A program made the position numbers and the translations under genes. Shown here piece by piece: positions 42,109 through 54,900 of a stretch of DNA of 64,000 nucleotides (position 1 is the stretch's first letter; every line of letters starts with the position of its first letter). Source of the DNA: Trebouxia sp. TZW2008. Taxonomy: Eukaryota > Chlorophyta > Trebouxiophyceae > Trebouxiales > Trebouxiaceae. The stretch is from contig BDIU01000112.1 of NCBI GenBank assembly GCA_002118135.1, positions 1 to 64,000 on the forward strand, in the 5' to 3' direction. The notes under the pieces are model-generated. The model ran no database searches. It was not told the DNA's origin and saw nothing but the letters and a program-made list of their open reading frames with translations.

Positions 42109-45100
42109 CTAGACAGCACGCAGTTGAACACCATCAGGGACTCGCAGGCCTGCTCGCAGAAACGAGCTAGCTTGCTGTAGACTGCTGTCTTGCTTTCTGA
42201 GCATCTGAACAAACTCATTGTAGTCAATCTGGCCATCATTGTTGATGTCGTACTGCTTGACCATCTCAGCAGCATCAGCACTTGATGCGCCACCCAGCTT
42301 CTTAAGAGCCTGTTCAACTTCCTCTGGCGAGATGAAACCACTGTGATCACTGTCGAAGTGTTGGAAAGCCTGCACCTCACAGCAATGACTTCCACACATG
42401 CTTTGCAAAGACAAGTCAACTCTTGCTGTGATGCACAAGCCGTCTGCTGATGCCGTGCTTGTCCTGGACCTAGTAGCAGTCGCAAGGGCATTGAGTGCCC
42501 TGCCTATGTGAGCGGCATGAGGTAGCTTCATGCCATCAAACAGCAGCATGCAGCAGTGCACCCAAAAAAAAAATTCAGCAGTGCATGCTTCTTGCAAACA
42601 ACGAAAAGTCCAGGGAAAAGTGTATACATAGCTATAGAAAAAGCAACAAGTCATGGCATGTCAGCATGCTATCGATGCCACAAAGAGGGGATATTGCACA
42701 ACGATCAGAAAGTAATGATGCCAAGGCGCACAAGTACAGAGGCATGTTATGCATTCTAGGTGGACAGTGGACACAGATGCTCTGTGATCATGGAAGCAAT
42801 CTTCCAAGCTGTCCTACATATATTCAGTGTTCTTTTCACTGGTCTGTCAATTTATTCACACCAACCAGCAACGCAGCACCTGCGTGAGGTGCCCTTCCTT
42901 GTAAACTTTAAGCTTGCCCACATTTACATGCTGTATATTGTCCTGTCAACCTGTTGACATCAATCAGCAGCAGCACAGTACCTGCATAAGGTGCTCTTCC
43001 TTTTCAAGCTTGTTCAGGTTGACAGTGGCTGCCACAAACTCCTCGTAGTCTATGGTGCCATTGCCGTCCACATCTGCGTCTGCAATGAGGGCGCTCAGCT
43101 CGTCTTCACGCAGCTTGTTGCCCATCTTGGCCATAGCCACCTGCACAACAGTTGTTTCCTGACTGCTGCATAATAGACAGTACATGCTGTGTGATTGGTT
43201 ATTGTGCTGTTGTTAACAACATCTGCATCTGCAATGAGGGCGCTCAGCTCGACTTCACGCAGCTTGTTGCCCATCTTGGCCGTAGCCACCTGCACAACAA
43301 CCTCTTCCTGTCAGCTCACTGCTGTACAAGAGCTGTATGTTTTTTCGCTTCGGGCTAGAATACGCGAAAGCCCATTACAGTGCTGCTGCTGCCGGCATCT
43401 GTGTCTGCAATGAAGGCGCTCAGCCCGTCCTCTCACAGCCTGTTGCCCAGCTTGGCCATAGCCACCTGCACAACAACCTCTTTCTGTCAGCTCCCTTCTT
43501 GCAGTTGATGGTGCCATTGCCAGCAACACCTGCATCTGCGACGAGGGCGCTCAGCTTGTTCTCTCGCAATTGCTCATCTTGGCCACAGCCGCCTGCAACA
43601 TAATTCTTCCTGTCAGCCTACTGCTGGCATTACACAGATAGCAAAGTATTGAGTCCTGGCCTAAGCCCAACGCACAGCCTGCACATGGCTACATGAACAA
43701 CTTGTTTTGCATGCACAGTCAAGCTTGTCCTTTTTGGAAGGCAGACACGATGCTCAGCAAGCTCAGTCATGCTGACAGCCCTAGAGGTCAGAGCAGTGCA
43801 TCAAGCTATCAGCTGTTGTGGCTGCATTGGAGAGCAGTAGCAACAGCACAAGCACCAAGCTAGATCAGGACAGGCACCAGCAATACCATCAGCAATACTA
43901 GTAGCAGCAGGAAGCAGGAGCTGCACCTTGAGTTCATCTACAGTGATGGTGCCGCTGTTGTCAGTGTCTATGGTTTTGAAGAGCTGGCGCAGCCCGCTGA
44001 TCTCTTCACTGGACAAGCAGCGCGCCACCACCAGGAATGCTGCCTTCTTCAGCTTGGTCATGCCAGCAAACTGCAGACAGAAGCCAGGTTGTTATACAGT
44101 AAACTCCTGACACGAGGACACTTGATATTTCGACATAGGTGTTGTAAGGACGGTGCAATTGGAAACCAAGCACTGCATCCTGGCTGCAATGGTACCTCCG
44201 AGTAATGTCAATTTGTTGTGAGGATAACTTTCTTGGTGACCAAACCAGTCATTACAAAAAGTTATCATCGTGCAAATTACGTCAAACCTGCTCAAAGTCA
44301 TGCATCTGCACCAGTCATTTGCCATGACAGCTGTACAACATCGCAAAATGTTTATGATGTGGTCATCAAGAGCTATCATGGCAAAGTCAGTTGCAATCTT
44401 GTCAGCTCAATTGGTTCATGCATTAGTTGCACCACCGCCTTACTGACAAACAATGCGACCCAACACGGAACTTTTGATAAGTGAGCTGCAAGCATGAGTA
44501 ACACTTCGGCTGATGGTACCTGGCGCATGCGCTGAATGACAACATTGTCTAGGGGCTTGTCTGAGTGCAGTCCTTGCTGTGTCAGCCAGGGATGCTGCAA
44601 CACTTGGGCAGCTGATATCCTTTGGCTGACATTGCGGTTCAGAAGCTGCTTGACGCAGTCCTTGGCCTGCTCACTCACGTTTGGCCAGGGCGCAGTCTTA
44701 AAGTCCAGGTCTGACTTGAGCACCATCTTGAAAATGTCTTCCTCTGTGCAAGAAGGATGATGTCAGAACGACCCGGTGTTGATGGTGGGCAAGCTGCTTC
44801 AAACAGGGAGGGCAGCATCCTAAAGGCATGTCTTGCGCTAGCAAGCACAGCTTGCATGCTTCCTGCACTTTTATCAGAGATTGGAAAGGTGCGTCAGCAC
44901 CAAAGACAAATCTTGGCAAGCAACATGAGGAATCAATGAGGTCTGCTTGATTTATGGCCTCTGTATAGCAGCACAAGTACAAGACACTTGCTGTGCCTCA
45001 AACTTGAAGGCCTGGCTCGCATGAAACTCAACAGCGCACGCAATCAGCTTCCTGGGCCCCGAGACGGGGATGAGCCTTCCATCGCTGCAGGTGAAGGTGT

Positions 45101-47118
45101 ACACAGTAGCACTTGCAGGAAGTCAGGTGACCACTACTTAGTGCAGAAGCCTTTGGAAGCAGTGCATACCAGTGTCACCCCAAAATGGCGGCAGCCCACA
45201 CAACAGGATGTATAGCACCACCCCTAAGCTCCACATGTCTGCCTCGTGGGAGTAGCTCTTCTGCAGGACCTCAGGTGCCACATAGTAAGCACTGCCGACA
45301 ATGTGACGGAACTTCTGACCAGGCTGAAAGTAGGTGCACAGGCCAAAGTCAGCAGCCTTGATGACCGCCTGCTCGCTTCTGTCAGTAAGGAGGAAATTCT
45401 CAGGCTTAATGTCCCGGTGCATGACCCCTGCACCACCATGACTCTTTTCGGTATCATAGAACCGAATCGGTGCATCCATAGAAGCACCAGAAATTCAGTC
45501 AAGCTCTACTTGACCACGCCTCCAACATATTGCATCTGAACCTGACCTTTCATCATAGCCACATATGCCTGGTGCATGCAGTGCCATGATGCGGGGATAG
45601 CATCAAGATGCTGGAGTCATGATCATACCAAGATTGACTTGCATGTAATATTTTTGCAATACAAATTGCAATTGCAAGCGCGTTCTTGTATGTGTCAAGG
45701 TGGTGGAGGCGTGATCAAACAGGATTGGAGCTGCCTACTTGCAGAATGGCACTTGCTTGCTTGGTTTTTGTCAAGATGCCGGAAGCATGGTCAAACAGAA
45801 CTTGACTTGCCATCTTATATGGTTGCAGTTGCTTGTTTGATTTGTGTCGAGATGCTGGAAACATGGGCAAGCAGAGCTTGACTTGCTGTCTTGCATGGAT
45901 GCAATTGCTTGTTTGATATGTGTCGAGATGCTGGAAACATGGGCAAAGAGAGCTTGACATGCCGTCTACCATGAATGCAATTGCTTGCTTGGTACAAGCT
46001 GCTGGAAGCATTGCCAAACAAAGCTTGACTTGCCATCTTACATGGCTGCACTTGTTTGCTTGATTTGTGTCAAGATGTGGGAGCATGATCAAACAATATA
46101 CCATAGGTGCAATTGCTTGCTTGAGTGTGTCAACGTGCAACAGCACATGCAGGACCTGCCAATGAGAGTAGAAGTAACATTAGAAGCTGCATCTGTCTTG
46201 ACAATAGAATTGTGCAGACATGCAAAAATACATAATGCCGACGTTGTGACATGACGTTGCGATTGCTTGCTTGATATGTGTCAAGATGCCACAGCATGTG
46301 CAGGACCTGCCAACATGAGTAGAAGTCATGCTTGAAGCTGTATGTTTCATGACACTGGCATTGTGCCTTGCTGTATGGCAGCAATCCTGCTGAAAAAGCA
46401 GCATGCGCAATTTTGCACATCACTCAAGCATTGCTCATACTGCTTTCGAAGGTTGACACCTGGCGAAAGTTGCAGCACAAGTACCAATGCCAGGAAGCTT
46501 GATGGCCTATGTAGAAAGAAGCGGAGTGCATCCCAAGCAAAGTACAGAGCCACTAGTCTGACTCACCTAGCTGATGGCAATGTGCAGCCACTTGGACCAT
46601 GGTCTTGAAGTATTCAGCTGCCTGCTTCTCTGACAAATTGCCTTTTGCAACAATTCTGTCAAATAGCTCTCCACCCTGGCACATCTCCAGCACAAGGTGC
46701 ACATGCTGCTTGTCCTCAAATGCACCCACAAGCAGCGCAATGTTGGGGTGATCGCTCACAAGATGGAGCACCTCCACCTCCTACATCAGGCAAGAAGGTG
46801 GGTGATTTGGATGCTTCAGGTGCCAAGTTCAAGCTGGGTGGCGTTGGCGCTTCGCCGATGCCATGCGATCTGATACAAACATCAAATCATGCAGCATTTT
46901 ACCCGCTGTACATCTTCTATGTCCTCTTTGCAGACCAACTTGTTCTTAGAGATCGACTTGCACGCATAGGCAACGCCAGTCCTCTTGTCGATGGCTTGAT
47001 AGACTGTACCAAACGCCCCCTTGCCTAGAACCGGACCGAGAGCGTAGAAGTCTTGCAACTTGGGTGCCGAGGGCCCTTTCCCGAGGATATTGCTCGATTG
47101 CACGGCGGTAGGAGGCAT
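42109..47118 (-). CDS. Calcium-dependent protein kinase (CDPK)
   Basis: Seven exons in consistent phase (47118-46912, 46780-46567, 45427-45170, 44743-44520, 44070-43927, 43140-42982, 42369-42109) give about 488 residues. Kinase motifs: [10 protein letters not shown], the catalytic [11 protein letters not shown], and APEVL. A junction segment with [16 protein letters not shown] follows; in CDPKs it is the autoinhibitory and pseudosubstrate region. Four EF-hands follow: [50 protein letters not shown]. All loops keep the Ca-ligand pattern, so four sites are expected to bind. The N-terminus is MPPTAV, without the MGxxC-type N-myristoylation signal of many CDPKs. Intron 5 carries decayed copies of the second EF-hand exon and intron 2 a minisatellite. 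Confidence 0.95.
43190..43625 (-). repeat. Three decayed copies of the second EF-hand exon edge
   Basis: The exon at 43140-42982 starts [20 protein letters not shown]. Copies lie upstream in the gene at about 43222-43324 (open frame, [20 protein letters not shown], acceptor kept), 43408-43505 (contains a stop) and 43508-43625 (frame broken). Copy 1 reaches only the start of the calcium loop, where the ligand pattern is lost ([12 protein letters not shown]). Confidence 0.9.
45600..46340. repeat. Approximately 80-bp minisatellite in CDPK intron 2
   Basis: About seven degenerate tandem units. Each contains versions of GCAATTGCTTGCTTGATATG, TGTCAAGATGCTGGAAGCAT and GCAAACAGAGCTTGACTTGC. Unit length drifts from about 75 to 110 bp. 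It lies between CDPK exons 2 and 3, with no exon content. Confidence 0.85.
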
Positions 47119-47399
47119 CAGTAGCTTTTGGGGTTAGTCTGTCATCCGAGCCTGCACGCTCTTCGCGCTGCTGGATCCTTGTACAGAATCGATCGACGAA
47201 GCTGGAGTTGGTGCTCCTTGCGCGAGCTCCCGGAGCCAGATCGGAAGTCACTACCCCCGTCTGCAGCAGATTACAGCTGTAAGAATACTGAAGCCTGAAT
47301 CTGCGAACTGGCTAGAATGGTGCACTTGACAAGCAGCTTGGAAAGCTTGGTGCAGCCCTCCTGGGCAAGGCGTGCGCTGCATATGCTGTAGTAAGGTGG
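47119..47399. promoter_or_regulatory. Divergent upstream region of CDPK and the INSIG homologue
   Basis: The CDPK start (47118, minus) and the likely INSIG start (47400, plus) are about 280 bp apart. It would hold both promoters if the 47400 start is right. No clear element is visible. Confidence 0.4.
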
Positions 47400-49021
47400 A
47401 TGCTCAGACGCTTGTGTCCATGCGAGCAGCATCTGCGTCCGTGTCTTGCTGAGAAGGCAGTAAGGCGTTGCTTCAGGCAACGCATATGCTGCAAGTCAGT
47501 CTCTGACACCAAAGGTAAGGCTGCCTCATCTCATGTATTTGATTCAGTCAACACAGCGTGGCAGCCTGTCGCTGTTTGCAGCAGTGTCCAGTACCTGGCA
47601 GACCATCACAAAACAAGCAATTGCATTGGCAGCATCTGGTGCTGTGCTTGGGCCTTTATGTGACGGACAGCACTCCAAATATGAAGTGCTGCACTACACA
47701 AATCCTGCAGTGATTCCCCTGCCTGTCCAAGGACAGCTTGACACCTGCTGGTAGGCTACTCCGACTTTCTCCTGTTGTGCTATGTACACAGATGTTCAGC
47801 TCGGGGGTCATACATCAGAGCATCAGGCATGGCCATGCAGGTGGGTACCAGCACTGTTTGCCCTTGCAGCTGTAATTATTGGCTTTGGTCACACTGAGCT
47901 TCCAAAACTAATTCCAGGGCAGCCAGAGGTAAAGCAAGCTCTTGAACGCTGACCATAGTGATATACTTCTGCTGTACACACAGTCATGCCTTACATACCT
48001 GATCTGGGCAGATTTACTCAGCTTGCTGATCAGTACAACCGTGGTCTTTTGCTGCTAGATCATCAACTTTGTGAGCTCATGCCTTTTTGCCTCCTGCTGC
48101 AGCAAAAGACTTTGTTGCATGGTGCCAACCCCTCGTGGTCTTTGGTGATGACTGGCATTGCACTGTTTGTGCTGCAATACACTGCCAGCGGTGTTTTGGA
48201 GCAACCATTGCTTCAACATGAGCTGCTTGGCTTACCAGTGCAAGATCTTCTGCTGAGCACCACAGCAGTTGCACATTGGAGCACATTTGACAGGAGCTCA
48301 ACAGGTACATCTGCTGTTGCATTGTTGGTGACTGCCATATCTGCTGTGTTTGTTTCTGTTCATTGCAGTTGGGAGTGATCAGGCGGATTATGACTGAGCA
48401 AAGCATCAGCGTTCCATTTGCTGCTGTGCATGTGTGAGCCTAACAGGAAGTGCGCACCAAGGACTCGTGTGCATATTCTCATTTCAGCTTGCTACCCAGC
48501 ATTCATGGCCTGCTTTGCAGTGCAAATTCTGCATCTTATCTGAGAGTGCCATGCCATGCCAGCTTGCTCTTGTCAACAAAAGCTGCAAATGTGATACTGA
48601 AGCAGTCATTTAAGCACATACCGGTTGTGTCATCAAATGGTGAGTCAAGCTACAGATACATTTGGGTCACTACAGTGTGAGACTCATAGGTCACTTGGGC
48701 ATGAGCGTATCTATGAACCCACTCGCATTTAAGCTAATGCATATGGCGCACAAATCTGCATAGAGTATAAAGTTTACTTCACTGCAGCTTGGCAGCAGCA
48801 TGACACTTACACCTGCAGGGCTGTTCATGGCTTCCCTGACCGCAGTGTCAGGCCCAGTTATCGAGATTGTCTTGATCAGTCAGAATCTATATCATTACAA
48901 TCATCCAGTGTGGCTGGGAATCCCCAGCTGGATTCCTTGGGTATATTTCTGCGGCTCACCTGCAGTAGGCAACCTTGGGCGGAAGATCAGGGCAGAGTTG
49001 CAGGCAGAGCGAGTATCATGA
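47400..49021 (+). CDS. INSIG homologue, ER membrane protein
   Basis: Five phase-consistent exons (47400-47514, 47582-47750, 47841-47928, 48103-48304, 48819-49021) give about 258 residues. The INSIG family is recognisable from CWWVPALFALAAVIIGF, HWSTFDRSSTGLFMASLTA (animal INSIG has a very similar WTFDRSRSG) and the C-terminus PSWIPWVYFCGSPAVGNLGR, which matches the SWLPCIFF...GNIGRQL end of animal INSIG. Several hydrophobic helices are evident. Animal INSIGs retain SCAP and HMG-CoA reductase in the ER in response to sterols; whether that holds here is unknown. The first exon is Cys/Arg-rich and the least certain; translation might start elsewhere. Confidence 0.82.
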
Positions 49022-49579
49022 TGCTTTGACCCATTCAACTACACAGGATGCGTCAAATCTGGCTTTTGTCGACTTCTCCAATTTGTGCTAAGCATGCGGC
49101 ATGAGTAGCATGCCTGCAGCAGGTGATGCTACTCATGATAAAATGGCTTGAACAAGGTCTTGTCAAAAATTGCAACTTGCGGAAAGTACACGCCTACATC
49201 ATCTGCACAGCCTTGAGATAGTGAAGCAGCTGACTCATTGTCCTGCTGAGCATTTGTCTCAAACTGGGACACATATGTTCATGTAAAAAGAAAGCACTCA
49301 AAACTGGTTACACACATGCAAGAAGTTCTAAGCTGCAGAGTGCCAAATCCTCTCCCTATGCCTAGCTCTGCTGAATTGTGAAAACTGCATATCTTTATCA
49401 GCCTGAGCAAAGCAGGCATCATTGACAGGGCAAAGCAAAGTGAGAGTCAGGCCTGTGGCTTGACTGGCCCAAAATTGAGTGTGAAGCATTGCCTGTAGAC
49501 TGCCTATACCTTAACTGAGACCCTCATGCATTAGACTGATGACACACTGTCGGCGTTCACTTGCTGCTCTCAGCCCAGT
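49022..49579. other. Convergent intergenic gap
   Basis: Between the INSIG stop and the stop of the minus-strand Gln/Gly-rich gene. No ORF or structure of note. Confidence 0.5.
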
Positions 49580-50884
49580 TCAGTTTCCCTGTACATAGCT
49601 TTTGGTTGTGAAGGAGTCGCGATGGTGCTGGTGTGTTTCATATCCGCCCCCCTTTGTCGAACCAGTGGTATGCTGCATTGCAGCAAAACAGGCATCAGTC
49701 ATGATAGTCACTATAACTGGACACTGCTGCAAATGACATGCTGCATGCGCACAATGACTTGCGCAGCACAATGAACCAATCTGAGCTATTACAGGACATG
49801 CTCGCAAACCTCCGAGGCAGCATTTGCATGCATGCATACATACTGAATTTGTAATGCAGATGACATTGCCACACATGCAACCATCTTGAGACACCACGCC
49901 TCACCAAGTCTGTGTCCCTGCTGGCATGACCTGGGCCAACTTCTTCTTGAACATCCACTCCATGATGAGGCTGGGAGCCATCTGGATCACCACTCAAGCC
50001 CTGACCAAACCCTTGGTTGAAGCCTTGACCGAACCCCTCCCCTTGCGCTTGCAGACCCTGCCGTGCTGAGCTGCGTGATATGCTGTTATCATTGCCAGTG
50101 CTGTTTGTGTTGTTGGCTGAATAGCTGCTGTCTGCATGCGGCGTGTCCACAGTGTAGTCTGTTCCAGAGCTGTCATTGTAGCCATTCTGCTGACCAGTCA
50201 CATCCTCATACCCTTGTTGTGGCCGAGACATGCTGTCAAAACCAGTTGGTAGATTGGTGTCACTGCTGTAGCTGCCCTGCTGCCCAGAACTTTGATAGCT
50301 ACCCTACAGGCCAAGCATTAGATTTGTGCATATAGCTTTGGGTTTTTGGCCAACAAGACAGCCTACAAAACCTGCCTGTTGTGCAGAGGTGTCCCCATTA
50401 TCATCTTGCTGTGCGCTGTTGTCATACGAAGCCGAGCCTCCCATGTCACCACCTGCGGCGTGAAGTAATGTGTTTAAGTTTGTCATGAACTTTGTGTCGA
50501 CGACTCGAAGAGATCTAAAGGTGAGCAGGTGCACTCCTCAGCCCCCGCAGCATTGCTGAGGATGCAGCAACGTCGAACTTTCGCACAGCGCGCAATGCAA
50601 GTGTGTTTCCAAAATGCTGTGCCGAGATGGAATGGTTTGACCAACGATCCAAGCAAGCACAAGCGTACTTTCGTTCACGCCAAAGTGACACACGTTACTA
50701 CTTCACAGACTCCATGCTGAGGCAAAAATGCAGGGGGTTTTGACCAAGATTTTGATAATCGCTGCAACACGAAGAGGCAGCAACCTTTGCCGTTCTGACC
50801 AATCTTACCGTCAACGTCGTGACCCTTGGCGACGTTCTTTGCGACGCTCATCATCTCCTCAGGGCTGACCTGTTGGCGCGACAT
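49580..50884 (-). CDS. Gln/Gly/Ser-rich, probably disordered protein
   Basis: Exon 1 (50884-50809) starts MSRQQVSPEEMMSVAKNVAK and ends at GTAAGA. Exon 2 (50452 to about 50380) is Asp/Gln/Ser-rich. A longer exon (about 50304-49905) contains GQGFNQGFGQGLSGDPDG and ends at a GTGAGG donor. The last exon (about 49669-49580) ends HHRDSFTTKSYVQGN before TGA. The exon 2 to 3 junction fits best with a GC donor (CAG|GCAGGT), which is uncertain. Composition is strongly hydrophilic with almost no hydrophobic core, like hydrophilins or other disordered stress proteins. No family is recognised. Confidence 0.55.
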
Positions 50885-51984
50885 TCTGTAACCTATCTGT
50901 ACACGGTCTCAAAAGAATCGCTCGTAACGGTAGTTTGATCTCGCGAGAGCAACTCCCTGCTTTCCCTCTACTCTGATCGCTCAAGTCTGTCTGAAGGGAA
51001 GCTGACTAGATGTCTTTCCCGTGCAAAAGTGGATAATCGGCACTAAAAGTGGAAGAAACGGCTCTAGAAGAAGCTGGACATGAACCCAACAGGTATCCAA
51101 GCAGGTGGCGCACCAGGCAGCAGTAGCGACACTTTGCGCGCCAACTCAGAGCTGCATGGATCAACCTGCTATCAGCGAGTCGTGATCGAGTCGAGATTTT
51201 GAGAGGCATGCGCATGCGCATTTCGAGTTTGCCACCAATCGCAATGGCTGCAGGATTTTGGACTGTGACAGCCTGTCAAAGGATTTCATAAATATTTTCT
51301 GCTTCAGACATTGACAGCAACGCATGCTATGCTGCGCATGCATCAGACAGCAGCAAAGATACCAGATGCATGCCAGCCCAATGTTTTAAATGCCAAACTC
51401 GATGTATTTGTTGTAACGTTGCATCATCGAGGCCAGGCTGACGTCTGACACATATCTGACACATAGTAACGGCTCCAGACCACACTAACAGCATTGACAA
51501 ATCATGACAAGCAGTACGGTCTGCAAACATTTGCATGCAAGCTAGCAAATTGTACAAGTTCCGCAGTAATTGAAAGCAAAAAAACACACACGTGAAGTAT
51601 AGTGTTACGTAGCACATCCACATGCTGCAGCATGATTTATACAATAACTCTATATGATGATGTGATCTTGACTCTTGAAAGATTAGCGCACAGTAGCTAC
51701 CCAACATGGGCTCAGTCTCTGACTACACCAGCTAGCAAGCATATCTTGAGTGTGGCTAGTGAAATGTAGGTACAGTGCTGTGAAAGGCGACTGCCAATGG
51801 CATCAGCAGGCAAAATTTTATTATGCTTAGACAGAACAGAGTAACAGAACCTGAGATAAAGCTGACACAACAATGCCAGCACTGTAGTACCTGACGGACA
51901 ATGTGGTGTCATGCTGAACTCAGCAGCACGCGAAATATAACAAAAGGAGTTTGCTCTAAGCGCCTCTCCTAGGTTATCAAACCG
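50885..51984. other. Intergenic, no supportable gene
   Basis: Holds the promoter side of the Gln/Gly-rich gene and the 3' side of the next minus-strand gene. The ORF at 51707-51327 shows no domain. Confidence 0.45.
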
Positions 51985-54900
51985 TTACACAGAATGCCCT
52001 AGAGAGGGTGGCATCAGAGACAGCGGCACCCTCATGGCTTCTGGTACATAGGAATCAAGCACACTTTCACTGCAATCATCAATCAGCCATTCATCAGGCA
52101 CGAGGCAAGAACCTGGACAGTCCATTGCTGCCTCAAAGGCAACCTCTACATCTGCGTCACCCTGCTCAACAAAGTTGACACCATGAAGGGCACTATCCAG
52201 TGTCTCCACTTCTTGGGGTGGATGTTTTGGTATTGACTGGTGAGACATCAATGGTGCCAGGAATGCAGTTGAGGCATCATCGCTGCTGACACTCATGCTC
52301 TGCTGGCTATACGTTGGCTTGACCAGCCTGAAAATGTCAGGCATGTAGGGGTTGTTTTGGTTGATGACCGCAGAACCCTGGCAGAAGCTACCATCTGCCG
52401 CGGCCAACCTAGCTAGCATCAGATCAAGCATGAGCAGCTGGTGCTGGTGCCGCAATGACGCAGCAGAGTCAGTGTGGCACAAGCCGTGGGGTTGAAAGGC
52501 CTGTTGTGACCCATCAGGAACCTCCATGCCATCTGACTGATCCCTGTATACATTTGACCAGCTGGCTGAGCTGTCTTCACCCTTGATGTCAGCTGGAAGC
52601 GGGGCAAAGTCAAAGGGCAGCTGTGTGCTATATGGAGTGTGAGCCTGATGTGGGTTCATGGAAGGATCTTCCAGCCTGCCAATGGGTCCAAGTACAGGCA
52701 GCCCAGAACGGTTGTCACCAACTGCAGCCTTTGACGCATCTCTGTATGCCAAGACACGACCAGCAGCCACAGCATCTGCAGCAGCCGCTGCAGCAGCAGC
52801 AGCACCTTGTCCCATCACCATGTTCTGCTCCTCTTGCTGATTGACAGCAGGCCACTGACTGCAGCCAAAATCAATGTCCCCAGTGCTATATGGGTTATGC
52901 AGTCCTTGGCCAACTGGCTGAAAGTGAGCACCAAAAGTGTCGCTGCTTTGCGCTGAGCCAAGGTCAGAGCAGCCAGACATCTGCCTCACAGTTTGACTAT
53001 CCACTGCTGTTGCTGGCTCACAGGTGGATGACCCTGCTACAGCATATGCACTATCTGGATGAGCTGTCCAGTGTTCACTGTTCAGCTTCTGAGGAGGGTA
53101 CACAGGCATCTGGACCACATCTGCTGTTTGCCTGTCTTGCTCTGTTCCGCTGTCCTCACAAAGGTGGCCAGTGAGCTTCTGAAGCAGATAAAAGGGCAGC
53201 GCATGTGCTGTCTGGTTGTAAGGCAAGGAAGCGTTTTGGTACATACTGGCTTGCTCTGCTGCAGCACTTGACTTCAGCCTTGCTGTCGCTCTGTGAAGCA
53301 GGGACGCATTCTGACACATACTGGGTTGCTCTGCTGCAGCACTTGGCTTCAGGTTTGCTGTCCCACTATGCAGCGGGAAAGCATTTTGGCACAGACTGGG
53401 TTGCTCTGCTGATGTACTGGGCTTAAGCCTTGCTGCCTCCTTATGAAGCAGGGAACTGTTCTGGCACAGACTGGGCTGCTCCGCTGCAGCACTGGCCTTC
53501 AACCTCTTGCTAGGTAGCTGCTCTGGACAAGGGCTGGACCTGGTGTTGTACCGCTTGGGAGTTTGTGGCAGAGGCTCGACAGGACTGGTTTGCAAAGAGG
53601 CTGTATGAGCCACAAACAGGTCTTGACGCTGTGCATGGCACCTTTTCCTGTTCTGCTTCCTAGTGATCATGGCTGGTGATGGGCTGCTGCACTGGAGAGT
53701 CTTGTTGTCAGCAGTGGCAGGCGATCTGTGGCTCAAGGTCACTGCAGGTAGCAACAGAGCTGTTGATTGACACCAGCGATGCATAGTATGACTATCATAG
53801 TATTGCAATATGTATTATGAAACACGTGGCATCTGAAAATATGGATCACTGGGACGCAGTGCAAGCTGATCAACATGCAATGTGTTGGCGCCAATATGTG
53901 ATACATAGGCAGTGAGAAGAAGCAAGCATTGCAAGGAAGAGTATGGTGATTCACTGATTGACACTGAGCGAGATTCATGGAAAAGATGTGCATGAGCTGC
54001 ATCTTATGCTTGGCGTTTCTTGCACAGTCAGAATTCAAGTGGGAAGTCAACTTGCTGTCCCTCATGCATTCACAGCTCTGTCGATCGCTTGGTTCATGCT
54101 CCAGGCTAGAGAATTGCAGCATATGGCATTTGTAAGCAGAATCACTTGTCACAGCTTTCACGCAGCGCCGCGCAGCGCAGCGCAGCAGCTTGCATTGTCT
54201 CTTGCAGTTCTGACAAACACACCTGATATGCCTGCTGGCAGGTGCCCAAAGCCAGTATCAGCTTGTTCCTTGCTTAAATCATGTGAGCGGGATGCATGGT
54301 TTGTGCCTGGCATGCTGTGACTGGGTTGATGACCAGAAGTTTTGGCAGCCTGAGCTTTGGCAATTCTTGCTGTTTGCTGTGCTTGATGAATCAGCTTCAT
54401 GGCCATTTGGACCTGTGGCACCCAACATGAATGGTAGTCTTACTTGTCATGAAAAGTTGCACAATCTAGCACAGATGCTATGGAAGTGTGTGTAAGTGTC
54501 TCATATCCTGTCTTGCCAGGCCAGCTTGCTTTAAGCATCACCATATTGATATGTGATGTTCAAATGTCAAGGGTCAGACAAGACAATGTCACTGGGTGCA
54601 ATCAATTAATCAATTAGTTTTGCTCTCCTTGGGACCCAATGGGAGGTCAAAAATTGTGAACAATGAATCAGCATAAAAGACAGCAGACACAGACACCTAC
54701 ACAAAAACTAGCATACAATCAGTTCTCCTGGCGTTTGTCAACAGAGCACCTGTCACGTGCCGCGCTGACGTCACATGATCTGAAACAGATGGATCAATGC
54801 TAGACATATGCAGACAATCATTGAGCCTGGAAGTTCACCTGACTGCAGGTGACCTTGTGTTTGCAAGCTGCATACATGCATGCTGCAAATGATCTGTGCG

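Noticed and set aside
45600..46340. CRISPR-like array
   Set aside because: Units are contiguous, degenerate and of drifting length, without unique spacers, in a eukaryotic intron.
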